Assembly: GCA_946902985.2 (NCBI GenBank)
Contig: OX336389.2
Span: 278,797,527 to 278,861,526 of the forward strand
DNA: 64,000 bases
Reading direction: 5' to 3'
DNA from: Meconema thalassinum
Lineage: Eukaryota > Arthropoda > Insecta > Orthoptera > Tettigoniidae
Part shown: piece after piece, positions 1 through 11,319 of the stretch
How the letters are laid out: each line of letters starts with the position of its first letter
How positions within the stretch are numbered: position 1 is the first letter of the stretch
The notes under the pieces: generated by a model
Told to the model about the DNA's origin: nothing
The model's database searches: none
What the model saw: the letters and a program-made list of their open reading frames with translations, nothing else
Position numbers and translations under genes: made by a program

Positions 1-2640
1 GTTCTGTCGCAGAGAATGGATCCTGGGCCTTCCGCGAGCATGTACCGATGCCATTTTTACACAATGAAAATAGACACGATGATGCAAATAAAAGAAATAA
101 ACTCAAAATCTGTATATACACACGCTTCCAACAAAAACAGAACGATAACGCTTACTGTAGCCTATGAAAGAATAAGCAAATGCATTTCAATATATACACG
201 GGATATTACTAATGGCAGTGACGAGTTAGTTCACAGTAGAACACTGCGTCAAACCATGTGCTCACTGCTGTGTCGGCATTCATTGCAACACTGCTCGCTG
301 TTGCTATGGACACCGTTAACCCTCTTGTCTCCACTCCTCACCTCACCATTCAAGCGGATGGCAGCTTGCACCGTTCATCTTTTGTAAATCAGAGTATAAC
401 ACATAGAATTTAACATGTATGCAGCGTTTAAACCCTAAGTGTTGTCCACGTTGTCATGGATGATGCCATTTTGTGTCTAGGGGAATTTTGTAAGTGTAAA
501 TTCCATTCCATGTCCACATTAAAGCTATTGACACAAGTTGGCAGGCTTGTTTTGTTGAGATAAATTAGAGATGAAAATAGTACAAGAGTTAATACATGAC
601 TCTATCGTTGCCAAGTCTGCAAGATACCAATGTAATTGATAGTGATTTTGTGCTGCATAAGGAAACGGTAGCCAGGCCGCTGGAAGCAAGTTAGACATGT
701 CCAGTCCTCAAATTGTGTTCATGCATCTTTGTAACGATGAATTTGTAACCCACTAAGCTCCAGTGAGATTGAGAAATGGTGTCAGAAAAAATTAAAATCC
801 TGAAGAGATCATGAATCATCAGCAGGGTATAATGGCTGTAGGCCCTATGTGCAGTGCAGGATTTTTTGAGAATATTAATAGCTGGAGGATATTAGATCCT
901 AATAATCGCCAGTAATATATCCAAGATCAGCAAGATATCACCTTTATAGCCTACTTGGTGAAACCTGCAAACTTCATTTTCTACAATCTAAGATTCTTCC
1001 AGACAATGTGTTAATGTGCTTGAGATGCTTATATTTATAACCAATGTCCTAAATAAAATAATGTCTGTAATACATTTTGTGTGTGCTTATTATAATTAAG
1101 TGTAAACATTACTGTGTCATTGGATGAAGATTACTTGCAATTTGCTAGTGTTCTTGAAGATACGGGCATAGTTTTGTACTCCAGGGCCCTACCAATCACC
1201 ACATCCAGAATTCTCTGTTAAAGCTCTAGATTTACCCATTTCAAACCGATTTACCCAGTGTGTAGTACTGTTAACTGCTTATTTTCCATGTGGCCTGCAA
1301 GGATGCCCATGTTCTTTTTCAGGGGGAATGGATGTGGTGAGGAGTATACGATATTTTCTGGGAGGAAGGGGTAGGGGGGGGGGGACTGGGTATGTTATAA
1401 AATTCTTCATCCCCAGACCACCAGGGTGAAACAAAAAATAAGAAAAAATAATTAAAAGTTGAGGAATGCTTTCATTTGAATAATTTGAAGGGTCTCGTTT
1501 GACATTTGGTGGAGATCTTGGACATCTTATTGGGAGGGAGATACCATGTCCGTGTAGCCAGCATAGATCCAAATTACAATGGCAAGTGTGGTCTTTCTTT
1601 AATTTTAATAAATGGAACAGTTCCACCTACATGGAGTAGGGGTAAGTAAAGTGGCTTCTTGCCCAGGTGACCTGCTTTGCGAAGGAGTATTTGAAACCTG
1701 ATATGGGATTTATTCTTCAAAGCTTCGCTCAAACGCTCTTGATAGAATGATTTGAATCCCACTCCTTGCATCCTGGAAGTGTCTTCCCAACTCAACTGTA
1801 AATAAAAGCTAACTGAAAACCACTACCACATCCTTTTCTATTACAAGTACAGTACACACATAAGCGCATGGGGCTGATATCCACGACATTTCAATCCACT
1901 GAATTAACTCACAATGAACAAGTTTCCAAGGTCCTTCATTTGTAGTAATATACTTCGTTATAAAAATCTTGAGCCCATAAAACCATAAATTTAACCTAAG
2001 CCTAACTGGGAACGGGAGAGAACCGTTAAACATGTCCAACATGAAGGTAGTTGCCACAAGAAGTAAACCTGCCACTGTAGGGGATTGGTGTCAGATAAAA
2101 GGCTCTCTGCTAAAGGAGGTAAGTATAATCTCAGCAATTCATATATGTATCTGAAGTAGTCCTATGCATTAAATTTTTGTTGTTGAAAAAGATTGTCTTA
2201 TGGTAGGCCTACTCAAAAAAGCAAAATGCTAAAAACCACGAGTGTAGGCTCAAATTTCTTATATTCGTTTTTATTATTTTGGGGCATGAATGACCCTTCC
2301 CTTGCAATAAATGAAGCACTGGATACTTTCTCCTAATGCAATGCTTGGTTGTTTCTTCTTCTTTTTTTAAAAAAAATTCCAGCTGCTTTTAAAGTTAAAC
2401 TTACATGTAAACTGGTATATATGGAAACAACTTATTGATGAACGAAGATAAGAGGATAATATGTACAGTTTTGTATATCTGCATAAACTGGAACATCCAT
2501 TCAAAGTTTGTATTACACTGCTTAATATTCTACTGCTCTAAGGTTTTGAGCTAGTGATAGGGATGGATTTCTTCCACAGCTTTTAACTTTATTTTTGAGT
2601 ATCCTTAAATTCACACTAACAAATTTACTCGGCTATTGGT
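1..2640. other. Unassigned AT-rich DNA, no gene recognised
   Basis: No open frame here resembles a protein family I know. The longest frames (123 codons on plus at 16-387, 115 codons on minus at 1279-1626) have no domain-like pattern. A G-run lies near 1371-1384. This is probably intergenic or intronic sequence. Confidence 0.6.
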
Positions 2641-2689
2641 AGGCTTCTATAGATGAGAATACCTTGGTGCAATCAATGCGGCGAGGCGA

Positions 2690-2830
2690 GCGAGCGACAC
2701 CACTCCTCTGACGTCACAGATCCGCACCATGGCCTGTCTTTCTCGTCGGCCACGTGATTGACACTAGCCAAGCCATGTCGAGCAGGTCCAACAGACGAGT
2801 ATATAGCCCCTGACTGGTCTTTTGCTCCTC
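2690..2830 (+). promoter_or_regulatory. Promoter-like patch (CRE, E-box, TATA)
   Basis: A locally GC-rich stretch contains a perfect CRE palindrome TGACGTCA at 2709-2716, a CACGTG E-box at 2751-2756 and TATATA at 2800-2805, in promoter-like order on the plus strand. No downstream exon is identifiable because a SINE follows at 2925. The motifs are seen directly and the promoter role is inference. It could be the remnant of a retroelement promoter or chance clustering. Confidence 0.25.
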
Positions 2831-2910
2831 GGGCATATCCGTATCCTCTTGGCATATTCGGACCCTCTCCATCGCGTGGCGTGCAATCTGGTGTGAGGCA
2901 TATGATAACC

Positions 2911-3414
2911 AAGTTAACACGGCAAGCCGTCGCCTTCGTAGCGTAGCGATCAGCGTGGTTAGCTGCCGCCCCGGAGGTCCTGGGTTCGATTCCCGGCTCT
3001 GCCACGAAATTTGAAAAGTGGTATGAGGACTGGAACGGGGTCTACTCAGCCTCGGGTAGCCCAAATGAGTAGAGAGGGGTTCGATTCCCACCTCAGCCAT
3101 CCTCGAAGTGGGTTTCCGTGGTTTCCCACTTCGTCTTCGGGCAAATGCCGGGATGGTTCCTACTATAAGGCCACGGCCACCTCCTTCCCACTTCCTTGCC
3201 TAACCGTCCCACTCTTCCCATCCCTTCATCAGGCCCCCTGTTCGCTTTGCAGGTGAGGCCGCCTGGTCACACACCCCAGTTGTATCCCTGACTCAGAGTC
3301 TCAAGCTCCAGGACACTGCCCTCAGTGGCGGTAGAGGTGGGATCCCTCGCTTAGTCCGTGGGAAAAGCCAACCCTGGAGGGTTAAACGATAGCGAAAAAA
3401 AAGTTAACACGGCA
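2911..3414 (+). mobile_element. tRNA-derived SINE (family A) with 14-bp TSD
   Basis: The element proper spans 2925-3400 and is bracketed by direct repeats aagttaacacggca at 2911-2924 and 3401-3414. A tRNA-like head ends in a B box, GGTTCGATTCC, near 2983-2995. A second B-box-like motif lies near 3078. Then comes a central core (gtggtttccca, caggcaaatgccggga and aaggccacggcc type motifs) and a unique 3' part ending in an A-run. The same 3' half occurs in reverse at 58727-59019. Pol III transcription and LINE-mediated retroposition are the known mechanism for such elements. Confidence 0.88.
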
Positions 3415-3835
3415 ATGATATACGGAAAAATTCTACTTCTGCACTATTTACTTGGACTATTGGTGCAGAGGAGAATTGAAGCATTTGAAACGTGGTGTTA
3501 CAGGAGAATGATGAAGATCAGATGGGTAGATAGGGTTACAAACGAAGAGGTATTAAGGCGAGTGGGAGAGGAGAGATGTTTCTGGCGACTGCTAATGAAG
3601 AGAAGAGATAGGTTGGTAGGACACATACTAAGACACCCAGGAATAGCAAGCTTAGTTATGGAAGGAAGGGTCGAGGACAAGAACTGTAGGGGTAGACCAA
3701 GGTTAGAATATGTTAAACAGATAGCCTCGGATGTAGGGTGTGGTAGCTATGTAGAGATGAAACGATTGGCTCAGGACAGGGAGGCATGGAGATCTGCATC
3801 AAACCAGTCAAAAGACTGAAGACTCAAACAACAAC
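3415..3835 (+). pseudogene. RTE-like LINE 3' fragment (C-terminal RT region)
   Basis: The frame ending at 3819 encodes a C-terminal reverse-transcriptase-associated region. It reads RRIEAFETWCYRRMMKI, then NEEVLRRV, then a RRDRLVGHILRH segment and a basic GRPRLEYVKQI segment. This is the usual tail of insect RTE/BovB-type endonuclease-reverse transcriptases. The stop is followed by ctgaagactcaaacaacaac, a 3' UTR motif seen reversed at 8600-8745. No endonuclease or RT catalytic motif remains, so this is a severely 5'-truncated copy. The frame upstream runs into the adjacent SINE and is not part of the LINE. The clade call rests on memory of family motifs. Confidence 0.72.
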
Positions 3836-4234
3836 ACTATTTACTAATGCGTTTTAAAAGTATAACTGGGACAAAATATTCTATGGAATTCTCTATCAAA
3901 ATAATTGTTCGAACACAAATTAAAAATATGACACAGTGCCACTTGCAATAACTCATATAAAATGTGAAGTTATTTCTTTCCTGTTAGGCCTAAATGAACT
4001 GAAATCACACTGTAGAGGAAAACTAACTGCAGACCTGTGCTGCTTTACGGCATGTTCCCGCATCAGCCAACTGCTCCAAAAATCACGAGAGCACAAAGAG
4101 CACTGAAACCACTGCCCTGGTCCACTCTCGAGGGAGGAAACTTCCACTTCATGTCCATGTATTTGTTTCAGATGTATTCTTAAATTTCAGTGGTCGTAAA
4201 ACTATTTTTAGAACATTAAAATTCAAAATATATT
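3836..4234. other. No gene recognised
   Basis: About 400 bp of AT-rich sequence between the LINE tail and the left end of the mariner. I see no domain-like frame and no terminal repeats. Confidence 0.5.
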
Positions 4235-4665
4235 TACTAGGGCATTCGATAAGTATTGCCAACACTGTTGTCAATCAGCGACCCTAGTGGTCACCGTTGT
4301 AATCTTGTAGTATATTGTTGAGCAGTCTTTGTTGTATAAATCTGTAATATTGAAAGTCTAGGAAAAGCTGGTACTTGTGAATACATTAACTGCTTCTCAC
4401 ATTCAGTAAGTAACACCGCAGTAGGAAGATGTTCAGTATATATGAACAAAGGTGCTTAATAAAAATCCAAGTTGCAAGAGGAAATAGTGCAACTCAGTGC
4501 TTTAGAACATTGCAAGAAGCTTGCGGGAGAGAAGTCCTATCTTATTTAACTATTGCAAGATGGGTGGAAGTCTTTCGTCAAAGATGAGATGCGAGGAATG
4601 TCAACACGGAGCACGTGCTGGTAGACCTGTTGCTGTATCTGACGATCTCCATGTTCAGTCTGTAA

Positions 4666-5703
4666 AGCCTAGTCCACACCGGCAGATTTGTTTGCAGATT
4701 GTATGTAAATTGTTTGCATACTGTATGCAAACTGTCTGAAAACTGTATGAAGACTGTATGTATACTACTTTGGAGTTTGGAAACAGTCTCCATACAAGTC
4801 TGCATACAGTATGCAGACTGTACTGAAACATTGTATCCGATACAAATATGTTACTTGTTTTGCGTCCACACCAGAATTAGACCTCTAGTCCACATTCATA
4901 ACTTTAACACAGGGTGATTTCTTACAAAGTCTGCGAATATGTAAATTGGGGGATCAAAGTGAAACGATCATGGTGGGAGGGGGATTGTGTTTAAATGTGC
5001 CTCTTGTATTAGTCGAATAATTAACTAAAATACTCATTCTACTAATATTTCATATAACAACCGCTATTTTCTTTTTGTGGGGAGGGGGTGAAATTTGACA
5101 CCCCGCCGGTAGCCTCACTAAACTACATTCTGTGGCAATATAATGAGATCACTGTGTGGTCATTGGTGGGACATGTTTCAAGGCCTAATTAGTTTTGGTC
5201 CCTTCATCAGCCGATATGAATTCATAAATGTCAAAGACACACGAAATATATAGCGTAACAACAAAAAGTCCCTTGTTATTAAACCTTATATGGTGCACCA
5301 TAAAGAAGGATGGGAAATTGTAACTAAATCAACACAATATGATGTGGAAAAAACGTGGCTAGCTGGATGTGTCTGGGGTTTGTATCCGGTCTACAGTCTC
5401 AAAACACGTCCACACAGGAAGACTTGAGACAAAATACTAGTTTCTTGTATGCGTGTTTTCCATTTCGTTGGCAAACAGAAAACATTGTATCTTGTATCTT
5501 GAAACACGAGATTTGTTTGTCATTTGTATCTGAGTTGTATGAAAACTGTATGCTGACTGTTTCCAAACATCACTCGAGTCTCCCGATTGTATGTAGAATG
5601 TTTTCAAAAAGTATGCAAACATTCCGCATACAAATGAGAAACATTTGGGAAACAGTCTGCATACAATGTTTCTGGAAACAAATCTGCCGGTGTGGACGAG
5701 GCT
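4666..5703. mobile_element. Inverted-repeat DNA element with TAA TSD (PIF/Harbinger-like?)
   Basis: The left end AGCCTAGTCCACACCGGCAG and the right end, read inward, AGCCTCGTCCACACCGGCAG match at 19 of 20 positions. Both flanks carry TAA (4663-4665 and 5704-5706). The subterminal zones on both sides contain many short copies and inversions of a motif like aactgtatg/catacagt, giving foldback potential. No transposase frame is visible in the 1038 bp, so the element is non-autonomous. A 3-bp TAA target suits PIF/Harbinger, but TSD length alone is weak evidence. Confidence 0.8.
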
Positions 5704-6190
5704 TAAGGCCATTACTGGAAAAAGACAGGCGCTGGACATGTGTGTAGATTTCCAAGGAACTTGGTAATTCAGCGTCGCCTGTCCATCACATTTGCGAAAC
5801 GTTTGTACCCACTGGATTCCGCACACTCTAACCGAAATTGAAAAGTGGTAGCGAATGGAGAGAGCAAGAATGCATTTGGAGCGATATGAACAAGAAGCTG
5901 AGGCCTTTCTTCGTCACGTTATCACAATGGATGAAACATGGGTACTTTCGTATACACCTGAGCCGAAATTACAATCAAGTGAATGGTGACATACAGAATC
6001 ACCACGCCCAAAATGATGTCGAGCATTGCAGGATCCTTTGAAACGGATGATTATTGTGTGTTATGATTATGAAGGCATAATCTTGGTACATACTTTACCT
6101 CATGGTACAAAAGTTAATGCAGACTACTGCTTACGTTACATGGAACATCATTTGCGCCCAGCATGGCGTCGTAAACGACCTCAGGCCATT

Positions 6191-7147
6191 GGGGTTCCTA
6201 TTGAACTAAACATATGGACGAAAGAAAATAAACTGCCATTTAACATTAGTAAATGCAAGCAAATTAATTTTACTAGGCGAAAAAATTACATAAATTTTCA
6301 CTATGCCATTGACAGGGAGTGCTTACTTAAAATTCATGAAGTTCAGGATCTAGGAATTGTATTTACCAATGATCTGAATTTTCAAAAACATATAGAGAAA
6401 ATTGTCTCTAAAGCACATATATGTATGGGATTTGTAATAAGAAATTCATTTAATTTCTCCTATAGGATTTTAATATTGCTCTTTAATGCCTTCATCAGAT
6501 CACAACTAGAGTATGCTTCAGTTATATGGAATCCATACACATTGAAACATAATAATCTTCTAGAGAACATACAAAAGAAATTCTTAAAATATGTATATTA
6601 CAAAAGAGTTGGCTATTATCCCTCTTACGAATCGTACACATTTATATTACAGTCCTTCAATGTCAGAAAACTATCTCACAGGCGAAATTGTCAGGGACTG
6701 CTTTTCCTCTATAAAATAGTAAACAATAAAATTGACGACGCTAAAATTCGAGAGAGAATTACGTTATATGTCCCAGCTGTGAAACCTAGTAGATTCCGAA
6801 ACATTTTCTTTATTCCGAGAGTTCACACAGACAACCATAAAAACTCGCCGATTAATAGAATTTTATCCCACTATAATAAAGTTCATCATCTTGACTTAGA
6901 TATTTTCAGTATGTCAGAAAACCAGTTTGGAGCGTCCTGTGATAAACTGCAAGATGTCTTGTAATATATTGCACTGTATTCAGCCCATTTCCTGCTCATA
7001 CCTGACCCTTCTTTTCTTCTTATTATTATTTATAACGTGTATCTCTATCTATATCTTCTCTTTTGTATTTCTATTTATATATTGTTGTATATTATCTAAT
7101 TCTAGTATTGAACAATGTAACTGGAGCTTCCTGTAATGTTCACAACA

Positions 7148-7198
<51 letters not shown>

Positions 7199-7200
7199 AT
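6191..7200 (+). mobile_element. 5'-truncated non-LTR retrotransposon with (AAAT)n tail
   Basis: An open frame running to 6963 encodes the region C-terminal to the RT active site. It contains LPFNISKCKQINF, then VQDLGIVFTNDLNFQKHI, then AFIRSQLEYASVIWNP and LYKIVNNK. These are the standard thumb and post-RT motifs of jockey/CR1-type LINEs. A short AT-rich 3' UTR ends in about 13 AAAT units (7147-7200). The frame is open for some 250 residues without a stop, so the insertion is younger than the mariner it sits in. The upstream part of the 312-codon frame (6026-6190) is mariner sequence, an accidental fusion. No clear TSD was found. Confidence 0.82.
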
Positions 7201-7566
7201 GATAATGCTCGTTGCCATGTAGCCACAACAGTGAGGCATTTGTTTGCAAGGTGGAATTCTCGAACATCCACCAAATTCACCTGACATGAGCCCTTGTGAT
7301 AACGACTTTTTCTCAAAGATCAAAGAACCTCTATGAGGTGTTCAATTTCAATCAAGAGTTGACATTCAGAGAACTCTAGATCGATCAGTTAGAGAAATAT
7401 CCAGAAATGGTGTTGCAGATGGTGTGCGTCGTCTTCCAAGGTTTTGGCAACGTATTGTTTGCAATGGCAGGAGACTACAAATGAAGTTCGTAATGTCAAA
7501 ATTAACCAAATAATATTCTGTGTGATGTTATAGCGGTGTTGCCATTACTTATCGAATGCCCTAGTA

Positions 7567-7974
7567 TGTTCAAATTTCTCATCGCATACAAATACGAATA
7601 TAGTGGTGCCAATCAAGCTCGAACCAAATTACTCACATCCAGGAAGTGTCAATACTACTAACACGTGCACCGTGGAGCCGAAGATACTTAAAACTCCCAT
7701 GCCGACCAAGTTTGAACCAAGTTATCACATTTACCCAGATCTCCTTCACAGACCAGAGTCTCCGAATACACCCGAGTGGCGAAAGGGCCAGTCCGGGGCT
7801 AGACGCTCGTGTCCGGCCAAGGTTATAAGGGACTGTCTTCCGAGCAGACGTCGGTTTCTCAGTCCAGGTTCGGGTTCCATTTGGGTCGATCACTTGGAAT
7901 TCATCTCGTGATGGTTGTGGTGGTTTTGAAGGAAGAGCGGACTTAAATGAACTCGAAATATTACAGCTGACCAG
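7567..7974. other. No gene recognised
   Basis: This stretch lies between the mariner and the next LINE fragment. Open frames of 60-102 codons on both strands overlap one another and show no domain pattern. Confidence 0.5.
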
Positions 7975-8590
7975 CGCTGTAGTGGCGTGCTTTTAAATTA
8001 CATGCATACATTTCCATTTGAGACTGATTTGCCTTTCGGCGTCCAGTCAAGTCTGCAAGCCTCTGTTTGCGAACAATTCGCATCCATGATGCCCTATGAG
8101 CAGTTAACACTGCGGCTCCTCTGCTTATACACCTCTCACTTTGAAATCGTTCAACACTTAATCTGACCATCGCCTCCTAGGTCTACCTCTGCTTCTCTTA
8201 CCCTCTACATCCAAACTCATTAACCTCTTAGGTAATCTCTCCTCCCCCATTCTCTTCACCTGACCCCACCATCTGGGTCGGCTCATACGAACAGCTTCAT
8301 CTAGCGTGTTCATTTCTAACTTAGCCTTTGACTCTTCATTACGAGTATCCTCCTGCCATTGCCCCCGTCTATTTGTTCCAGCAATCATTCGTGCAACCCT
8401 CATATCAGTTACCTCTAACTTATGTGTCAGATATCCTGAATTACCCAGCTCTCACTTCCATACAGCAAAGTCGGTCTAAATTCTGAATGATGTAGGGAGA
8501 GTTTCGTCGTTACACTAGCTCCTCTCTTACAAAATACTGTAGATCGCAACTGAGAACTCACTGCGTTGGCTTTTAAACACCTCGACGCTA
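7975..8590 (-). pseudogene. LINE RT C-terminal fragment
   Basis: Read on the minus strand, this starts with a segment like ANAVSSQLRSTVFCKRG and LLYGSESW. It continues with MRVARMIAGTNRRGQW, a WWGQVKRMGEERLPKRLMS motif and GKRSRGRPRRRWSD, then shifts frame near 8160. These are the classic post-RT motifs of insect LINE ORF2 proteins (YGSETW, RWYGHV.RM, GRPR.RW). The catalytic RT core is absent. A more decayed relative lies at 49975-50255 in the same orientation. Confidence 0.75.
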
Positions 8591-8599
8591 TTTCTTCCC

Positions 8600-8745
8600 C
8601 TGCGTTGTTTGAGTCTTCAGTCTTTCGACTGGTTTGATGCAGCCCTCCATGCTTCCCTGTACTGAGCTAATCGTTTCATCTCTACATCAGACGTCTATCA
8701 TTCCACGCTCCGATCCGTAGAATATCATATTTCCTCTTTGTCACT
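8600..8745 (-). mobile_element. RTE-like LINE 3'-terminal fragment
   Basis: The reverse complement matches the end of the 3415-3835 fragment: same terminal coding segment (GCATCAAACCAGTC type), stop, and a closing tgaagactcaaacaac motif. Only about 100-150 bp remain. It abuts another LINE fragment, so the boundary on the 8590 side is approximate. Confidence 0.65.
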
Positions 8746-8749
8746 TCTG

Positions 8750-9365
8750 TGATGTTAACCCCCTCTCAAGTAGTCCACACCCGGAGATCTGAATGGGGAA
8801 CTTGTTTACATCCGGATTGAAATTTTACAAGAGAGGAGGCCATCATCACCTGTAATTATGCATAGAGAGGTGCATGTCCTCGGGAAGAGCAATACGGCTG
8901 TAGTTTCCCGTTGCTTTAAACCGTGCAGCTGAACGCAGTATAGCCACTAGTTGGCTAATATTATCAATGACTTAACCGTCAATAAGACAAGTAAAGAATT
9001 GATTTATTCTGAAAGGCCTTCTACCATAATTAAATTAAATTAGGCAGTCAACATTCTCTACGTACCTTCTCCACCTTCAATTTCAAAAACATAGTTTGTT
9101 AGTTTGATCCTCAAAGAATATTATTTTCAAACCAGAAGTCCTTTTCCAGGAATCCTTTTTCTTCTTGAGACCAACCGATAATGAGCAAGAATAATCGCGT
9201 CAAATGTTTTGTTGCGCTAAGAGAGATGATTCTTGTGAACATGCAATATAGGCTATTGTGATTTGAAGTCAGCATTATCGATCGTCAACAGCACAGGCCA
9301 TCGTGAATATTGTAACTACAGTACAATGCCATTTATTTTTTATAGACCACCTTGTGGTTTAATTA
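8750..9365. other. No gene recognised
   Basis: About 600 bp with no coding pattern, terminal repeats or tandem repeats that I can support. Confidence 0.5.
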
Positions 9366-9369
9366 TTGG

Positions 9370-9605
9370 ATGTCGTCTCTCAGTTCCGGGTTGAATTCTC
9401 GGTTCTGCCAAGAAATTTAATTCGAACTGAGGGCAGCAACGGGTTACACTCAGCCTCGTGAGGCTAAATTGAGAAGAGGTGGGTTAGATTTTCATCTCAT
9501 CATACTGGAAGTGGTTTCCCCACGTCTACTCCATGCGATTGACGGGTTTGTTCCTAACTTAAGACCACGACCGCCTCCTTCTCTCCGTCTCCTTCTCTGC
9601 CTGTT
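9370..9605 (+). mobile_element. SINE family A, degenerate copy (plus)
   Basis: Head remnant ttccgggttgaattctcggt, then the family A body (ctgagggcagcaacgggtta, actcagcctcgtgaggct) and the central core ending in agaccacgaccgcctcc. This is the left arm of an inverted pair with 9640-9870. Confidence 0.75.
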
Positions 9606-9639
9606 TTAAGTAGCCATAAATGGGCCGGATCTGTGAAGG

Positions 9640-9870
9640 AGACGGTCGTGGTCTTTAAATTAGAAATCCACGGAAAAACCACTTCCAAGTTGGCTGAGAT
9701 GGCAATCGATCCCTCCTCTTCTCAGTCTCCCTCTCTTCTTAGAGTCTGAATGTACCCCGTTCCAGACCTCAGACCAGATTTACATTCCTTTGCAGAGCCG
9801 GGAATCAAACTCCAGAGCGACAGCCAAGCATGCTAGCCGCTACACCACGAGTTGGTCTAGTTATTTGACC
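9640..9870 (-). mobile_element. SINE family A, degenerate copy (minus)
   Basis: The reverse complement shows the tRNA-like head (gtggtgtagcggctagcatg), gattcccggctctgc, an ggaacggggtacattcag body and the gtggtttttccgtggattt core. It faces the plus copy at 9370 across about 35 bp, so a read-through RNA could fold into a long hairpin. Confidence 0.78.
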
Positions 9871-10059
9871 ACACTGGTGGCTCAAATATCTAGGCCTAAA
9901 GCTACTCTGAAGAAGATTGCTATTAAAGAGAATAGCCAAATGATAGGAAAAATACCCCCGGCTCACACACTGTATGCCGTGTTGCACACCAATTGATAGC
10001 CCTTTATAGTGAAGTATAAAGTGTACAGTACCAAGTCTCGAACCAGTGTTAAAAGTCAT

Positions 10060-11300
10060 CTGGAAGTTAAGAGCTTACATTTATTTCAAATGTCTATGGG
10101 CTTAACTCACAAAGAAGACGCAGGGAATGTCCATAAACAATGGTAAACAGATACCGGCGTTTAGCTATGCACATGACCTTGACAGCTCAGCGGCAGGAGA
10201 GGGGGTGTAGAGCGGTGCGGGGAGCACGCTGAATACTTCCCTATCTGAGAACATTGACGCGCGTGACAGTAGGTTCTCACAATCAGACACAGGCACGCTC
10301 AGCGTGGCAATGTTTTCCGCTGCAGTAGTACACCGGGGAGTGCAGAGCTAACTGCTAGTAATTGTAAATGTAGACTACAGTATCAAGAAAAAACATTGAG
10401 AATGTTTGGAGACATGTGTTAACGATAACATATTAATGTTATTGAAATATTAGAAGTCATATTTCAGTGTTCCTGAAGTACGGCATATTATTAGATGCCC
10501 TATTTAGTCCCCCCTCCATTTACGTGAGAAATGTTTTTTATCTCTACTTAGTATAAAACAATGTGCCCGATTCTTGGATGTTCCGGGTAATCTCGAGAAC
10601 CTCTGGATGGATTTTGATGCGGTTTTCACCATTCTGTAAAGGATTCCTCGAGCAAGGTTTCTATAGAAAATAATTTATTTATGCCAAAAGAAGCCGAGGA
10701 GTAACGATTTCAGTGAATCGAATCGAAAAAAGAAACCTAACGTCCGTGCGCCTTTTAATCTTACGCTGGGTAAACCGTTAAAAATATCTATATACTATTA
10801 GTGTAAGAATTGTTCAGCATGAAAAGTTCTACAAGAGAGTACCCGACAGCATATCTCTATAGGCTATTTAATATATCGCCCACTATTGTATAAGTGCTTT
10901 CATGTTTTCATTTCTTCCAACAATCCCCATTCAGTGGAAATTTAAATGACTAGTTTCGGAGTGAGTGAGCCTACCTTCGCCCAGCATCAAACTGTCGAGT
11001 CATGCCGAGTTAAAGCTTAAGAGAAGAGTATATGTGTTTGGAGTTTCGCTGTTCATCTCGACTTTTCCGAATTGCGTCTGGCACCTGCCGTCCGTTCGCC
11101 TTTTAAGATTGCGCTGCGTAAACCGTTGAAGATACAGGGTGAAGCCAGGGGAGGTTGCTAGTTGTAAATAAATCCTGCAAACCAGGTTTGTTTGGTATTG
11201 GTCAGGGTAGGGTAGGTTTGTTCTTAAAACAACTAGTCTATAGTAAGTTAACGTTTCTTTCGGGTAAAATACACTAGCTTATTGTTTAAATTTAACAATC
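10060..11300. repeat. Unassigned stretch containing a 46-bp direct repeat
   Basis: No gene was recognised. A segment at 10742-10787 beginning gtccgtgcgccttttaatct recurs at 11089-11134 with about six differences, 347 bp apart, suggesting an old repeat with internal duplication. The phrase cctctggatggattttgatg near 10600 resembles a dispersed insect repeat, which I cannot name. Confidence 0.45.
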
Positions 11301-11319
11301 TGACAACAGTTTATATTCG

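Larger units (their letters stand above)
4429..7513 (+). pseudogene. Mariner transposase, interrupted and frameshifted
   Basis: The start ATG at 4429 opens a helix-turn-helix segment (MFSIYEQRCLIKIQVARGNS). The frame shifts near 4585, and a later frame reads GRPVAVSDDLHVQSV up to the first insertion. Past it the protein resumes with a DRRWTC segment (stop at its end), HWIPHTLTEIEKW, then ITMDETWV with the first catalytic Asp near 5930, and YDYEGIILVHTLPHGTKVNA. After the LINE the second Asp appears as DNARCHVATTVRH at 7201, then a one-base deletion, then PPNSPDMSPCDNDFF with the third Asp. The natural stop is at 7511. Several stops and frameshifts show it is dead. Confidence 0.88.
4237..7564 (+). 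mobile_element. Mariner (DD34D) transposon split by two insertions
   Basis: The ends are inverted repeats of about 28 bp starting ctagggcattcgataagt, with two mismatches. They are flanked by TA at 4235-4236 and 7565-7566, the Tc1/mariner target. The interior carries the transposase in three blocks: helix-turn-helix at 4429-4662, middle to first catalytic Asp at 5707-6190, and second and third Asp at 7201-7513. The gaps are an inverted-repeat element (4666-5703) and a LINE fragment (about 6191-7200). Without the two inserts the element is about 1.28 kb, the normal mariner size. Confidence 0.93.

Noticed and set aside
2673..3100. Minus-strand frames of 110 and 128 codons
   Set aside because: They lie on the antisense of a SINE; such MAEPGIEPRT-type frames are common translation artefacts of tRNA-SINEs.
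6026..6964. Single 312-codon gene
   Set aside because: The first part is mariner transposase and the rest LINE reverse-transcriptase region; a chance in-frame fusion at an insertion site.
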